Source of the DNA: Paratinospora sagittata
Taxonomy: Eukaryota; Streptophyta; Magnoliopsida; Ranunculales; Menispermaceae
Assembly: GCA_035771175.1 (NCBI GenBank)
Contig: CM069593.1
Location: forward strand, 49,206,054 to 49,270,053
Direction of reading: 5' to 3'
Length of the DNA stretch: 64,000 bases
Position 1 is the stretch's first letter; each line of letters begins with the position of its first letter. The position numbers were made by a program, and so were the translations under genes. Shown piece after piece: positions 34,101 through 43,022 of the stretch. Under the pieces are notes generated by a model. That model did not search any database and had not been told where the DNA came from. It saw only the letters and a list, made by a program, of their open reading frames with translations.

Positions 34101-35585
34101 ATCCTTTCCATGAGATGCGACGGATGAAGCATCTACTCCCATCAATAATTTAGGCAACTTGGTTCTTTTCAAGCATGAGGCATCTACTCCTATAAGTGTC
34201 GCATTTGGAAGAGATGACAAAGATACAACAGGCATTGTCTCAAGTAGAATTGGGGTGAGCCTTTCAATGGTTTTTAGGGCTCTGAATCCTGGCTTAATGT
34301 TAAATTTTAGACAAAAAGGATCAGAAAATGAGGTTGTCTCTGACTCTCTGTCACTCTAGATAGTAGTGAAATTTTTCAGACGCTCAAATAGAATCATGAC
34401 AGCTAGGATGCTATCCTAGTCAGTTCTCTGATGGCAGGGCTTCATCCTAAAATCCCCCTTCTATGGGAGGATTGTTTGAAGTTGGATCAAAATCTAGTAC
34501 TTCTAGCAATTCTTTTTAACTATCCCTTTTTTAAAGTCAAAAGAGATCCTCCCACATACCTCCCATCAATGATTTGTATTGATCTGTTGTTTAGGAGGCC
34601 AAATTCCTTTGCAACTCGACCAACACTAAAAGCTATGCAACATTAGGTATCCGAAAACTAGATTTGATAATTTGCCATTTCACGAGCCCAGCCAACCCCA
34701 TGCAAAGAAAGATGACTCTCTAATTCTTCCAATAGCTTCTCGTTTCTAGATCTACTTCTCTACTAGTGCATTCCAATGGACAACACCCTATAAAGCTTTG
34801 GATACATTAACGACATTAACGAAGATAACCATCAACAGAAATGAGCATTTTTGCCCTAATGAAGTGCACAAATGGATAGACATTTGTAAGAGAAGAAAAG
34901 AAAAGAAAAGAAAATACAAAAGAGGACTATACAAATTCATATTATTAGTTTCTTGTGTAATGAAGATCTTTTGTTGCAGAGGAGCTGGCTGTAAGAGAAG
35001 CTGAAGGTGATCCCCCCTTTCAATTGTTCAAAAGGGATAGCACTTACACAGATAGTTTTAGTTCAAAAGATATATACAAAGAAATGTAACAATTACACGG
35101 AACCATAATTCCAATCTTGAATAACAAAAGCGGCATTACAAAAAATAATAGTATTAGATAAGCTGAGGCATTTGTGTACTACAGACACAACTATTTGTCA
35201 CACATATCTTGAGGAAATGAGTGGTTTCACATCTAGCATATAATAGGTTATATACTTTAAAAGCGTGAAATAGAAACAGATTTTTTTTCTCAATAGATTA
35301 AGTTATTTAAACAATAGAAAAATTAAATAACATTGAAGAAAAGGAGAGCTTTCTATTAGCATTAGAAGATTACAAGGACCAATAACCCAAAAGCTACACG
35401 TTGGTCAAGAATACTTACTTGCAACTGTTGGATGAGCTACAACTCCTCCCTTCAATCCAGCAGTTTCCCATCCCCAAATCATCTACTCTAGGTCTGCATG
35501 CACTAGAAGAGAACCTTCGGAGTCTATCGACACAACTCATGTTTGGCAAGTTGTCTAGACCAATTGGTTCCTCCAAGCTCGACAT
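8729..35585 (-). CDS. HMGCL: Hydroxymethylglutaryl-CoA lyase, eight coding exons
   Basis: Cleaves HMG-CoA to acetyl-CoA and acetoacetate, the last step of leucine breakdown, in mitochondria. Minus-strand exons: 35585-35419, 33517-33328, 21911-21732, 21593-21513, 21420-21257, 19753-19617, 12390-12275 and 8977-8729 (TAA). They total 1284 nt, 427 residues, and all phases fit. Residues 1-119 form a poorly conserved, Ser/Arg-rich N-terminal extension beginning MSSLEEP, known in plant lyases. The catalytic TIM barrel follows: [11 protein letters not shown] (Arg136, Asp137), VHFHDTYGQ (metal-binding His328 and His330) and [14 protein letters not shown] with catalytic Cys361. No catalytic residue is missing, so the gene appears intact despite about 25.6 kb of intron sequence. 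Introns carry LINEs, a copia element and MITEs. There is no C-terminal peroxisomal signal (it ends SDASKI). I chose this start because it matches the plant family N-terminus and lies just downstream of a plausible acceptor. Confidence 0.95.
9990..10640. mobile_element. hAT-like MITE with TAGGGATG termini (copy 2), lyase intron 7
   Basis: It begins TAGGGATGGGAAAAAATGG and ends CTGCACATCCCTA, matching the termini of the element at 2301-3010 in the same orientation. Internal segments also correspond, for example the GGATCCTAT and AAAATCCAATTTGTA region near the right end. The flanks do not form a clean 8-bp duplication, so this copy is older or altered. It is non-coding. Confidence 0.65.
11393..12083. 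repeat. 117-bp direct repeats flanking a 457-bp segment
   Basis: The segments 11393-11509 and 11967-12083 are the same length and about 85-90% alike by eye. Both start ATACATATCTAAGAAAT, pass through GAACTTCTCTAAGGT and CAGTCCGTTGT, and end ATAGATTTA. The 457 bp between them has a TATA-like CTATATAAAGAGC. This could be a tandem duplication with one long unit, or an insertion. I do not recognise it. Confidence 0.75.
12780..13545. mobile_element. Possible decayed hAT-like MITE (GGGGGCAAAA / TTTTGCCACCCCT ends)
   Basis: The left end reads GGGGGCAAAAAAAC and the right end TTTTTGCCACCCCTA, which are imperfect inverted repeats of the TAGGGGTGGCAAA type seen in plant hAT MITEs. Repeated words such as GGGTA...CAGAC and GTCC...CCCACTTT lie near the ends. 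No target duplication is clear. Confidence 0.35.
13763..14959. mobile_element. Non-autonomous hAT-like element with TCGAATTTT repeats
   Basis: A 1197-bp element sits in the lyase intron between exons 6 and 7. Its ends are CAAGGTTCGAAA and TTTCGAACCATG, a 12-bp terminal inverted repeat with one mismatch. An exact 8-bp target duplication ATCATAAG flanks it at 13755-13762 and 14960-14967. The CA-GG start and 8-bp duplication point to hAT. The interior has no ORF. It has two related subterminal blocks on the left (13780-13890 and 14035-14150) and, on the right (about 14700-14950), a dense series of TCGAATTTT-like units. Confidence 0.85.
15303..16295 (-). mobile_element. 5'-truncated L1-type LINE with target-site duplication
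   Basis: The minus strand encodes the end of a plant L1 ORF2, with motifs such as [19 protein letters not shown] and [17 protein letters not shown] that closely parallel the end of the LINE at 22074-27531. The upstream part is frameshifted. T-rich sequence at 15307-15330 represents the poly(A) tail. GAATCATATTCA occurs immediately outside both ends (15291-15302 and 16296-16307), a 12-bp target duplication that extends further with a mismatch. The copy is dead on arrival, about 1 kb. Confidence 0.88.
16729..17631 (-). mobile_element. GC-richer LTR-like segment (possible solo LTR)
   Basis: About 900 bp of higher GC than its surroundings. On the minus strand it could run from TGTTGGATTCCGATCCC to CTTGCTTCAACA, i.e. 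TG...CA ends, with an internal CTATAAATA box (about 17117-17125) followed by C/T-rich leader-like sequence. These are features of an LTR. No 5-bp target duplication was found and no coding sequence is convincing, so this is tentative. Confidence 0.3.
17640..19300 (-). mobile_element. Highly decayed L1-type LINE
   Basis: Minus-strand fragments match the later part of a LINE ORF2. These are a reverse-transcriptase region with [14 protein letters not shown] (19100-19270), then zinc-knuckle and tail-like parts such as [20 protein letters not shown] and [13 protein letters not shown] (17760-18390). Many stops and frameshifts separate them. It belongs to a different subfamily from the other LINEs here. 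Ends are not defined. Confidence 0.6.
19868..19938. repeat. C-rich / A10 / G34 homopolymer block
   Basis: A C-rich stretch (about 19872-19894) is followed by ten A's and an uninterrupted run of 34 G's (19905-19938). It lies in the lyase intron about 115-185 bp upstream (transcript sense) of exon 6. C and G blocks can pair, and the G run can form a quadruplex. Confidence 0.9.
20916..21004. repeat. 37-bp palindrome plus 40-bp tandem repeat
   Basis: Positions 20916-20952 form a perfect inverted repeat: arms TAGTGAATAAGTATGGG and its complement, 17 bp each, separated by GAT. The right arm is part of a 32-bp segment that starts GATCCCATACTTATTC at 20933 and recurs at 20973, a 40-bp period. No gene or known element was recognised here. 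Confidence 0.9.
22175..25860 (-). pseudogene. LINE ORF2 pseudogene: endonuclease, reverse transcriptase, zinc knuckle
   Basis: Domain order on the minus strand: AP-type endonuclease (25860-25045, with [14 protein letters not shown] and the SDHWPV box), a linker, reverse transcriptase (24560-22800, with [28 protein letters not shown] and the catalytic YADD) and a C-terminal knuckle [17 protein letters not shown] (CX2C-X7-H-X4-C) near 22500. In-frame stops lie near 25716, at 25045-25047, two around 24559-24573, and two around 22758-22798. A frameshift near 23870 separates the GDPLSP box from YADD. No product is possible. No RNase H domain was seen. Confidence 0.9.
25990..27530 (-). pseudogene. 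LINE ORF1-like (gag) pseudogene
   Basis: Minus-strand reading frames at 27402-27142 and 27135-26584 resemble the N-terminal RNA-binding half of plant L1 ORF1, including [15 protein letters not shown] and [16 protein letters not shown]. The downstream part is low-complexity and charged. A stop near 27142 and later frame changes break it. Assignment rests mainly on position upstream of ORF2 and general resemblance. Confidence 0.55.
27532..27811 (+). repeat. 5' LTR of the copia element
   Basis: Starts TGTTGAGATTTG and ends TTTTAACA. It contains a TATATATATGGAG promoter-like box near 27700. Compared with the 3' LTR it has an extra copy of a roughly 17-bp GTACAGATTTATTTCC-type unit at its start, plus scattered differences. 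Confidence 0.9.
28098..29474 (+). CDS. Copia pol remnant: reverse transcriptase and RNase H (458 codons open)
   Basis: A long open frame covers the copia reverse transcriptase and RNase H. Motifs in order: [80 protein letters not shown], the catalytic box [10 protein letters not shown] (normally YVDD) and RNase H motifs [17 protein letters not shown] and YCDNKSA. A single TAG at 29472-29474 cuts off the last codons (LADMLTKGL follows in frame). The ATG is internal to what was a polyprotein, so no authentic start exists. Upstream, frame is lost before 28080. Confidence 0.9.
   Translation: MEALEKNTTWELVDLPPGKKLVGCKWVYTVKYIADGSLERYKARLVAKGYTQTYGVDYQETYAPVAKMNTVRLLLSLAANYDWDLQQFDVKNAFLHGDLEEEIYMEVPPGFGTTDKVCKLKKALYGLKQSPRAWFGRFAKVMTNMGYKQSQGDHTLFIKHSTSGGVTALLVHVDDIIMTGNNDNERQNLKQCLTEEFEIKELGRLKYFLGIEVAHSKQGIFISQQKYITDLLKETGKLACKPMNTPIDLNHKLGEAEEALTVNKEMYQRLVGRLIYLSHTRPDIAHAVSVISQFMHNPKDIHLQAANRVLQYLKGTPGQGILFKRHTGMVLEAYTDLNYAGSVVDRRSTTGYCTFLSGNLVTWQSKKQNVVARSSAEAEFRAMAQGVCELLWLQIILTDLKIHWDGPMRLYCDNKSAISIAHNPVQHDRTKHIEIDRHFIKEKFDSGLICTPYVSTNN
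29575..29803 (+). repeat. 3' LTR of the copia element (right end missing)
   Basis: Starts TGTTGAGATTTG like the 5' LTR and runs collinear to CTTTGTGTCTTTT, where similarity stops. About eight terminal bases and the CA end are missing. Confidence 0.85.
29804..29970. other. Unassigned intron segment between copia and LINE
   Basis: This 167-bp segment is either original lyase intron or the 5' end of the minus-strand LINE displaced by the copia insertion. A minus-strand reading frame crosses it but has no recognisable motif. Confidence 0.4.
29981..33275 (+). mobile_element. 5'-truncated L1-type LINE with perfect target duplication
   Basis: About 3.3 kb, opposite in orientation to the LINE at 22074-27531. 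It begins inside the endonuclease domain and ends in an A run (about 33268-33276). AGATTTACAT occurs directly before it (29971-29980) and directly after it (33276-33285), a 9-10 bp target-site duplication. Removing the element and one copy rejoins the lyase intron. Confidence 0.93.
29982..33180 (+). pseudogene. LINE ORF2 pseudogene (partial endonuclease, RT, knuckle)
   Basis: It carries the C-terminal half of the endonuclease ([24 protein letters not shown]), reverse transcriptase ([47 protein letters not shown], the catalytic box [10 protein letters not shown]) and a tail ending [10 protein letters not shown]. Lesions include a frameshift near 30530, TAG at 31137-31139, a frameshift near 31355, TAG near 31420, a frameshift near 31548 and TGA near 32065. 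It is the same broad family as the minus-strand LINE but clearly a different copy. Confidence 0.9.
33518..35418. other. First coding intron of the HMG-CoA lyase gene
   Basis: About 1.9 kb of AT-rich sequence with no recognised element. Short ORFs here (for example 34159-34359 and 34431-34646) have no family resemblance. Confidence 0.5.
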
Positions 35586-37002
35586 TTTGCAAACGGATGA
35601 GAAGAGGGAAACTGGAATAAATGCACGGGACAAGTAAGTGCTCCTCCACGAACACTTGCGCAAGGACTTACCAGCTATCATTAGATCAGCGGCATTACAT
35701 GAAGAATCTACCCATATAATAATAAGATTATTAAGAAAAAGCATTGCTTTTGTAGATAAGGAAAGGGAGACCTGATTACAAGGAATGCAGAAGAAACTCT
35801 GCACATTTAAGTTTGCTGCATTCACATGATGCTTTCTGAAAAGTAATATGACTAAAAAACCAAATTCAGAACAAAAGCACTGTTTTCTTATCTTTGCACC
35901 TTTCAGCAAAGCATTTTATTGTCACTTTCATTCGGGAAGATAAAAAAAAAATGGAATGATACAGATGATAAGGACTATGCCTCCCTGAAGTTGCAGAAAC
36001 TGTTGTTTATATCTTTATACTGGATGACTCAACCTACAGGTGTAGGTGACAAAGTCCAAGCTACATCAAGCTTGAATAATAGCTCCTTTTCAAATCAAGA
36101 AATTTAATGAAAAATTGCCACCTAAGGAGAAATAAGCATCGAACAAAGATGACTAGTAAGACACTACTCTTTCACTGTGGCAACAAAAATGGTAACAATA
36201 ACTAAAAGAAAGGGTAAATCTTCACTATCAGCTACCTTATTACCAAAAATGAGAATGCTGCAAGACGGAGTTGCAAGACACTAGCATGAAGTGCACACAC
36301 AAGTGAATGAACATCAATTACATTCATATAATCGGCATCGTTATTTAGGACCAACCATCATAATAATTATATTCCGAACACAACTAATCCAAAGTAAAGC
36401 ACCTGCAATGCAAAATCTCATCTATCCCAAGAAAACAAAAACCTAAAATTTGACATAGAGTATGTTCATCCAACCATGAGGAAAAATTATAAAGCAACAA
36501 GTGCCAACTAAAAGAAATCAACAAACCAAATTGTCAACAAATCATCATATAAACATCTGAGAACGAAGCAGCAGTTAGTTCTCAAACATCCATGATTCCA
36601 ACAAAAGTGTTATAAAACCCCCCAAAACCTCTCATTTTTATCGAAATAGATCACCTACACCACAAAGATCAATGCAGTTGGCTTCAGTAAGAACACGGCA
36701 GTAGTTCTCAATCCCCCATGATTTCAACGAAAAAATCGTATTATAAAAACCAAAAAGTTCTCATTTTTATGGAAAGAAATACACAATCCCCAAAGATCAA
36801 TGCAGCAAGTTGAATTCAGTAACAAGTCCTCAAAAATTTTAACAAGTGAAATTTAAAACCCTTCAAATTCAAAGAGCCAAAAAAAAAAATCTATACAAGA
36901 ACCGGAAGAACAATTAAACAGGAAATAAAAAGAAAAAGAAAAAAAAGAATTCCTATGTGTTTATATATATATGACGCTATAGAAGAAGAGAAATCATCGT
37001 AC

Positions 37003-37260
37003 CGGATTGTAAAATCTAGGGTTTCTGGAACGGGAAAAAAAAAAACCTATAATTTTTGCTTTTTTTCCCCTTGTGGTTTTCTTGTTTTGGAGGGTTTGGA
37101 GAAGTATATGAGTTTGGTGCGGCAGATGAAGTGTTTTATTTTGTTCTGACTTTAAATCGCAATCGGTTGGTGGGAAGATAGGTAGGTAATCAGCCGTTGG
37201 AAGTCGGACGAGCCGATCTCCTCGGCGATTTTGTGATAAGAAACCGACGATTTCGATTTA
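37003..37260 (-). other. Predicted untranslated first exon and promoter of the HMG-CoA lyase gene
   Basis: On the minus strand a good donor (CAATCCG followed by GTACGATG) sits at 37003/37002. A good acceptor (ATTCCAG) lies at 35613-35612, 27 nt before the lyase ATG, so an intron 35612-37002 in the 5' UTR is likely. The upstream limit is a guess. Sequence up to about 37260 is less AT-rich and C-rich on the sense strand, as expected near a plant transcription start. Confidence 0.4.
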
Positions 37261-37612
37261 TGAATATGTGTTTATTATATCTTGCAAGTTTACGTGTTTA
37301 AAGTATTTAATTTTGTTGCATAGGTCGGCTACCCCACCACAAGTCGAAAATTTGATTTTCTTCTTTTAATAAAAGTGAGAACTAAATTATAATGGTTAAT
37401 TTACATTGTCCTTATTTGAGTTATTTGTACTTGCCTTGGCCTTACTTAAGTGTTCTGACATTCTCTTTCTTTATATAATTTTATAATATTTTTTAATTTT
37501 ATGTCAGCACTAAAAAAAAATATTTAATATTATTATTTTTTTAATACAATTACTTTTTTTGATTTTATATTAATAAAAATTGTTGTAGAAATCGTGATAC
37601 TGTATATACTTA
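37261..37612. other. Gene-free AT-rich spacer
   Basis: Upstream flank of the lyase gene. Nothing recognised apart from A/T runs. Confidence 0.5.
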
Positions 37613-38037
37613 GGGTCTATTTACTACGCAGAATAGAATAAGATTATTTTTGTGGGATTAAATAGAACATGATAGAATAGGATATGATATGATTAAAAAT
37701 AGTATAATTTTATGTTTGGAGTATGTTTGAGATTGGAATAAAAAAATAATTAAATATTTTTTTACAACTTAATTAAAAAAATGTATTAAACCCATAAAAT
37801 AAAAATAAAAAAAATCAAAACCACATATTTTTGCAAAAACCAGCCAACACTTTGTTTTGCAAAAAAAGAGGCACGATAAACAATCCCACTATTTTTTGTG
37901 GGATTGTTTTATCCCGCTTTAACGAGATAAAAGTGGTGAGGTAGGATAATTATTATCTCATTTCATCTCACCTCTATATATAAAATAAGGGCTAAAAATA
38001 CTTTTATCTCATTCTATCTGGGCTGTCAAACGGGCCA
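37613..38037. mobile_element. Tourist-like MITE (PIF/Harbinger type), left member of a pair
   Basis: Flanked by TTA (37610-37612 and 38038-38040). The ends GGGTCTATTTACTAC... and the complement of ...CTGTCAAACGGGCC are decayed inverted repeats of the GGGCCGTTTG type, both followed by a CAGAATAG/CAGATAG word. It is 425 bp and non-coding. Internal words (GATAAGATTA, AGAATAG) resemble those of its neighbour. Confidence 0.55.
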
Positions 38038-38040
38038 TTA

Positions 38041-38471
38041 GGGACGGTTTGGTATGAGGATAAGATGGGATAGAATTATTTTTAATTCTATCCTATGTTC
38101 GAAGGCAAGTGAGATAGAATTATAAATAATCTCATTTACCAGTTTATCTCCCTCCTACAGGATATAATAATCTCAACCAAAATATCAGGATTATTTTATA
38201 CATCCGATATTTTTTTTTTCCTTCTTTTTGTCATTTTTCTTTGTCTTCTTCTTCGTCATCTTCTTTTTCTTTTTCTTTTTTGTACAAAAAAAAATTGATT
38301 TTACAATTTGCAAAATTAATTTTTTTTAAAATATAATTTTTAAAAAAATTTATTTAATTAATTTTTATTTTAATATCATAACATAAAATATATTATTTTT
38401 AATCTAATTTAATAAAATTTAATTCAATCTCATAAATTTAATTATATTTTATTCTGTGTACCAAAGCACCC
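38041..38471. mobile_element. Tourist-like MITE (PIF/Harbinger type), right member of a pair
   Basis: Starts GGGACGGTTTGGTA and ends TACCAAAGCACCC, a 13-14 bp inverted repeat with three or four mismatches, flanked by TTA on both sides (38038-38040 and 38472-38474). It is 431 bp and non-coding. The TTA at 38038 is shared with the preceding MITE. Confidence 0.75.
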
Positions 38472-39204
38472 TTACACACATTATCCTGGACGCCACCACC
38501 CCATGTTTAATTTTTTTCTTTTTTTTGACTTTTTATGTTCAAAAATTATGTATTCCACTTTTTAATGGTTAGAACACTTTGATGAGACTTTATTGGTCAG
38601 ATATATAAAAAAAGAAATTTATTATTTTAAAAAGTCACGGATCATTGACTGATGACCATGACCAACCATAGGTAAAAGTGTCGTCGACAACGTCAGAGAA
38701 GACTCGTAGTGGAACACCAAGAAATTAATGGTAGACTCGTCTCTGCTTTTGTAGTGCTTGACTTAAAACTAGAAGTCTTTAGAATTTGTATTATGTGCTT
38801 AGCAATTAGCACTTTCAATTATTATTGCCGTTATTATTTATTTTTTATCAATTTAAAAAAAATAAATAAAAATTGTCCAATCAAAAGTTGCATGGAAAAC
38901 AATAAAAAAACTTAAATAAAGTATCCTTAATTGAAAATGTATATAGAACTAAAAGAAAAAAACGAAGTGAAAATTTTAAAATGAAAACCATTAAGGTGAC
39001 TCCAGTGTCATTCCAAACTACATCACGTAAACACTTGTTTTATATCATTCTCAGTCTCTCTATATACACTTATTTTTTATAAAAAAATTATTTTGTTCAA
39101 AAAATTTTTTATGACAAAAAAAAAAAAAACAGATAACTAGGGATGCAAAGGTGCACACTTGCATATTTATAAAGACATTTTAGCTATGTTAATGCAAGTC
39201 TGAA

Positions 39205-42046
39205 AGAGCATAAAACAACTACCGAACAAGATGAGGAAGGTGGTTAGAGCTTATATTTCTACTAGGACATGAGTTTGAGTCTCATCGGTGGGTGGCATGG
39301 TTAGAGCATAGAACAACCATCAAATAAGATGATAAAGTGGTTGTGACACCCTAAAAATTATTTCATCTAGCTCATAACCCAATTGCACTTTATCCAAACT
39401 CTATAGTTGGTGTTTGTTTGATGGTTGTTTAATGTTTATATAGTTAATGCTTGATAATGTATATAAATATGTGTATTATAAATTGTATATAGGTCATGTT
39501 AAATTAAAGTATAATGCACGTGTTATTATTTATGCATGGGTTCATTAAACCATGAATTGATATGGGTTACGATTGATTGAATAAAAGGATAAATGAGAAT
39601 GAAAATTTAGTGTATTAAATGGATTGGACATTTAAAATACATGGAAGCATGAGATTGGTTAAAGTACATGTGGTTGGTATGGGTAGTATGAGACCAACAC
39701 ATGTGAAGGTTGGTGCATGAAAGTGGACAAGTGTCTCATGCCCACTTCTCTTCTCCAAGAATGTGCTAGAAAGTGAGGTGGGTGGAGGGAATCCAAGAAC
39801 GTGCTAGAAAGTTAGGCGAGTGGAGAGAGAAAGGAAAAAAATAAAAGAGAAGAAGAGAAAGGAAAGAAGAAGAGAAAGAAAGAGGGAGTTGCAGGAGGAA
39901 AATCTCTGCGACGTTTTCATCAAAGAGCTGAATCTTCGGGATATATGGTCAGATTAAGCTCAAATTTTGTCAGCAAGTTCGTAGCTTATGGTTCTGCATT
40001 CTGAACGGTGGAGATCTTGATTTGAGGTTTCTTCTAACTGGTCGGAAAGTCTAGATTTCTCGCGTCGTTTCTCTCAAACTTATAGATCTCCTCAATCTAC
40101 CGTTGGATGGATATCAAATTTGGATATGTAGTTTATAACTGATATTTTTGCATTCTGAACGGTTGAGATGTTTATGAGATAAGTATGTTATGTGATATAG
40201 TTATCTGAGTGTGAGTATTTGCAGCAGGAAAGAAGAAATTGTCTGATTAGAGACTTGTTCATCAAAGATACTTATCTTTTCGGTCCACCGTTGGATTGGG
40301 CTGATATTTGGACAGAAGGTTTGTTTCTTCACATACTTCAATCTGTACGGTTGATTTTGTGATTATATATTTCTGTTGGTAGATTAATACATCTGAACAT
40401 AATATTAAATGAAGAATTGGTAGGGTTGCTTGTATTAGACCCAAATTTAGAATATAAACTTAGACCTTTCCAAATAGCTTGCATGTCAACTATATTGACC
40501 TAGTTGCCATTGTTGATGAACCCATGATGCAAAATTAGTAATATACATGGCTGAACATGGTGACCTAGTGTAAATCGACAATATGGCCTAAGTATAGAAA
40601 TTTTCATATTTTAGGGCTTTTGATGCTTTTAGCCTAGAATCATTGAATTGATGCAACTTATGTTTAATTAAGCATGATTAGGGTTGATTATGCTACTGAT
40701 TTGGTGGTTGTCACCATATCATGGGTTAGGCCTACTTGTGATCAAGTGACCCAATTTGGGCATGTTTATGCCTAAGGAATTGAAAATCAATATTTTTGAT
40801 TAATAGAATGGTTTATGTATGAGAATTATGCATTAGAGGCCTAAGTCATGTGATTTGAGTTGAATGATGGGATTAAATGGGATTTAGGCCTATTGTCTAT
40901 ATGTGGGCTGATTTTAGGGTTGATGTGTAATGTCTATGTGATTGAGCATAGAAATTGATGTATGGTAGGATATTGATGAATGTTTCAGGATCTTGATTGG
41001 GTTGATTCGGTTTGGTGGTCGTGTGTGGTTAAATACTCTCACGAGGCTTGGTTGTGAGTAGACTTCATTTATGATTATATATTTTATGTCATCATATCTC
41101 TTATATATATTGTATGTTGAAAGCATGAATGTGTTCTAATGTTTTGAATGATGCATTGATTTGAGAAAACCTTATGACTTTGGTTGGGCCCATCTATTTG
41201 GCTAATAGGGGGACTTAACCTTGTCATAAGAGGGTTTTAGGAAAGGAAATGATTGGGGTCAACGGTACGGTGAAATAGACGTGCACTAGTAACCCAATGC
41301 ATGTGGAATATGGATCCAAATTGATAAGTTTTTACTTGCATCGAACTTATTATAAATGCTTGATATCTATATGTTATGAGCTTTTAATCATGCTACACAT
41401 TGACATGCATACATGATATTTATTGATGAGTATTGATAGCATATTTGAAATCTATTCACTGGGCACCGTTGGCTCACCCTCATTTTCCTCTTTCAGGTCC
41501 TTCTGTCCCGAATAAGGGCAAAAGAGTAGTCATATCTTGAGGGTCTTGCCTGCGAGAGAATCCAAGGCCTCGATGTGAGTTGAGAGGCATTTTAATTGAA
41601 CTGTGTTTTAAATTACGAAGTATTATATTTTGGATTATGTAATTATAACACTTACCACATTGTAGTATGAGTGAGTTGAGACTTGTTAGATAGACCATGT
41701 GGGCATATGACGATTTTTATTTGTACCCACAATTTTGGACTTTATGTGTATGTCAATTTTAATGGACTGTAAGGATTATGATTTTATTTATAGTTCATTT
41801 TTATGGATTATCTCGTCTTTGATGATTAATACGGTGGGTAGTTTTGTTTAGTACCTTTTGATATTATGTCGTTGTTTGAGATAAGGTTCGTAGGGTCTCA
41901 ACTACCTCACGGGAGTTGAGGAGTGGTCGGAGATGCCTACGCCGGGCATCCCGTCCCGGCATTCCGCACGCCATTCCCTGCAGGGTTGGTGGTCCGGAGT
42001 GCGAGGTCGCCACAGTGGTTATGAGGACATGAGTTGAGTTTTATCG
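39205..42046. repeat. Tandem ~100-bp repeat, second unit split by the solo LTR
   Basis: Unit 1 (39205-39287) runs AGAGCATAAAACAAC...AAGGTGGTTA...GACATGAGTTTGAG...ATCG. Unit 2 starts at 39303 with AGAGCATAGAACAAC, is interrupted after GTGGT at 39341, and resumes at 42015 through GACATGAGTTGAG to ATCG at 42046. The unit has a weak tRNA-like GAGTTTGAGTC word, so it may derive from a SINE. Confidence 0.7.
39342..42014 (+). mobile_element. Solo LTR, 2.67 kb, with 5-bp target duplication
   Basis: Starts TGTGACACCC and ends GTCGCCACA, i.e. TG...CA with a short inverted repeat. It is flanked by a perfect 5-bp duplication GTGGT (39337-39341 and 42015-42019). No internal retrotransposon genes are present, and no primer-binding site follows the end, so it is a recombined single LTR. 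The length suits the long LTRs of Ty3/gypsy chromovirus-type elements, but family assignment is inference; orientation is also inferred. Confidence 0.8.
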
Positions 42047-42526
42047 TTAAGTGAGATGGATGCGGCCTTTATTGACTGTACCTGTAAATCCATTGAGGGG
42101 AAGAGGCTTTTCCTCGTTAGGGCTTTTGTCATTGGAGATTAATTGGTGCATGAAAGCTAACTAGAATACCTAAGTTATTAAATATATATATATATATAAA
42201 ACATAGCTTGATTAATTAATTAAAATCATGTCGGAAGCTCCAGATAAATCTTCAAAGGGGTGGATATTAAATTTTTTTGAATTCTTTTATTAATGCAAAG
42301 CGACTGCGTAGAATGACTATGGACAAACTTTAAGAGGCCGTCGGGTCAAATTTTATTAGCGTGAAAATTAATCAGGTCCTGTGTGGTTCAAATTTCCCAC
42401 GATGAGATGGATACCGGGCTATATTTGTTTCTTTCAATAAAAAAAAAATTAAAGTCACTCCACATCCCGTTTCAAATCTCTTTAAGGCAATCTCGTATGT
42501 AATGGCATTTGCAAGAGAGGGAGAGA

Positions 42527-43022
42527 GGGGACGCAGCAACAAGAAGCACAGATACTCTTGGAAAGATCACAAGCAACTAATAGCCAGAGACGTGTCGTTC
42601 AGTGTGAAGAGCAATTAATTTTTAGACTTTCTATAAGGGTAATGCTACATAAACATACTTTTTTAACACATATTTTTAACATTATAGGTGAGATTAATTG
42701 AATTGTCGAATTACATAATAACATCTCGTATCACACGTTAATTACGTGATACGAGACGCTATCGCAAGAGATAGGGGACACAACAACAAGAAACACGGAT
42801 ACTTTTGGAAAGATCACAAGCAACTAATAGCCAAACACGTGTCGTTCAGTGTGAAGAGCAACGAATTTTTAGACTTTCTATAAGGGTAATAGGGCAATGC
42901 TAAGTAAACATACTTTTTTAACCCATATTTTTGACATTATAAGTGAGAGTAATTGAATCATCTTAAATTACGTAACAACACATCGTATCACACATTGATT
43001 ACGTGATACGAAATACTATCGC
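42527..43022. repeat. Two-copy tandem duplication, ~247-bp period
   Basis: Copy 1 (42527-42773) and copy 2 (42774-43022) share words in order: GGGGACRCARCAACAAGAA, GGAAAGATCACAAGCAACTA, GTGTCGTTCAGTGTGAAGAG and AGACTTTCTATAAGGGTAAT. The shared part also includes the left arm of a foldback element. They are roughly 85-90% alike by eye. Confidence 0.85.

Noticed and set aside
35415..35909. Minus-strand 164-codon ORF that would extend the lyase N-terminus
   Set aside because: The added residues read through a predicted leader intron (acceptor ATTCCAG just before the ATG) and do not resemble lyases; the internal MSSLEEP start fits the family.
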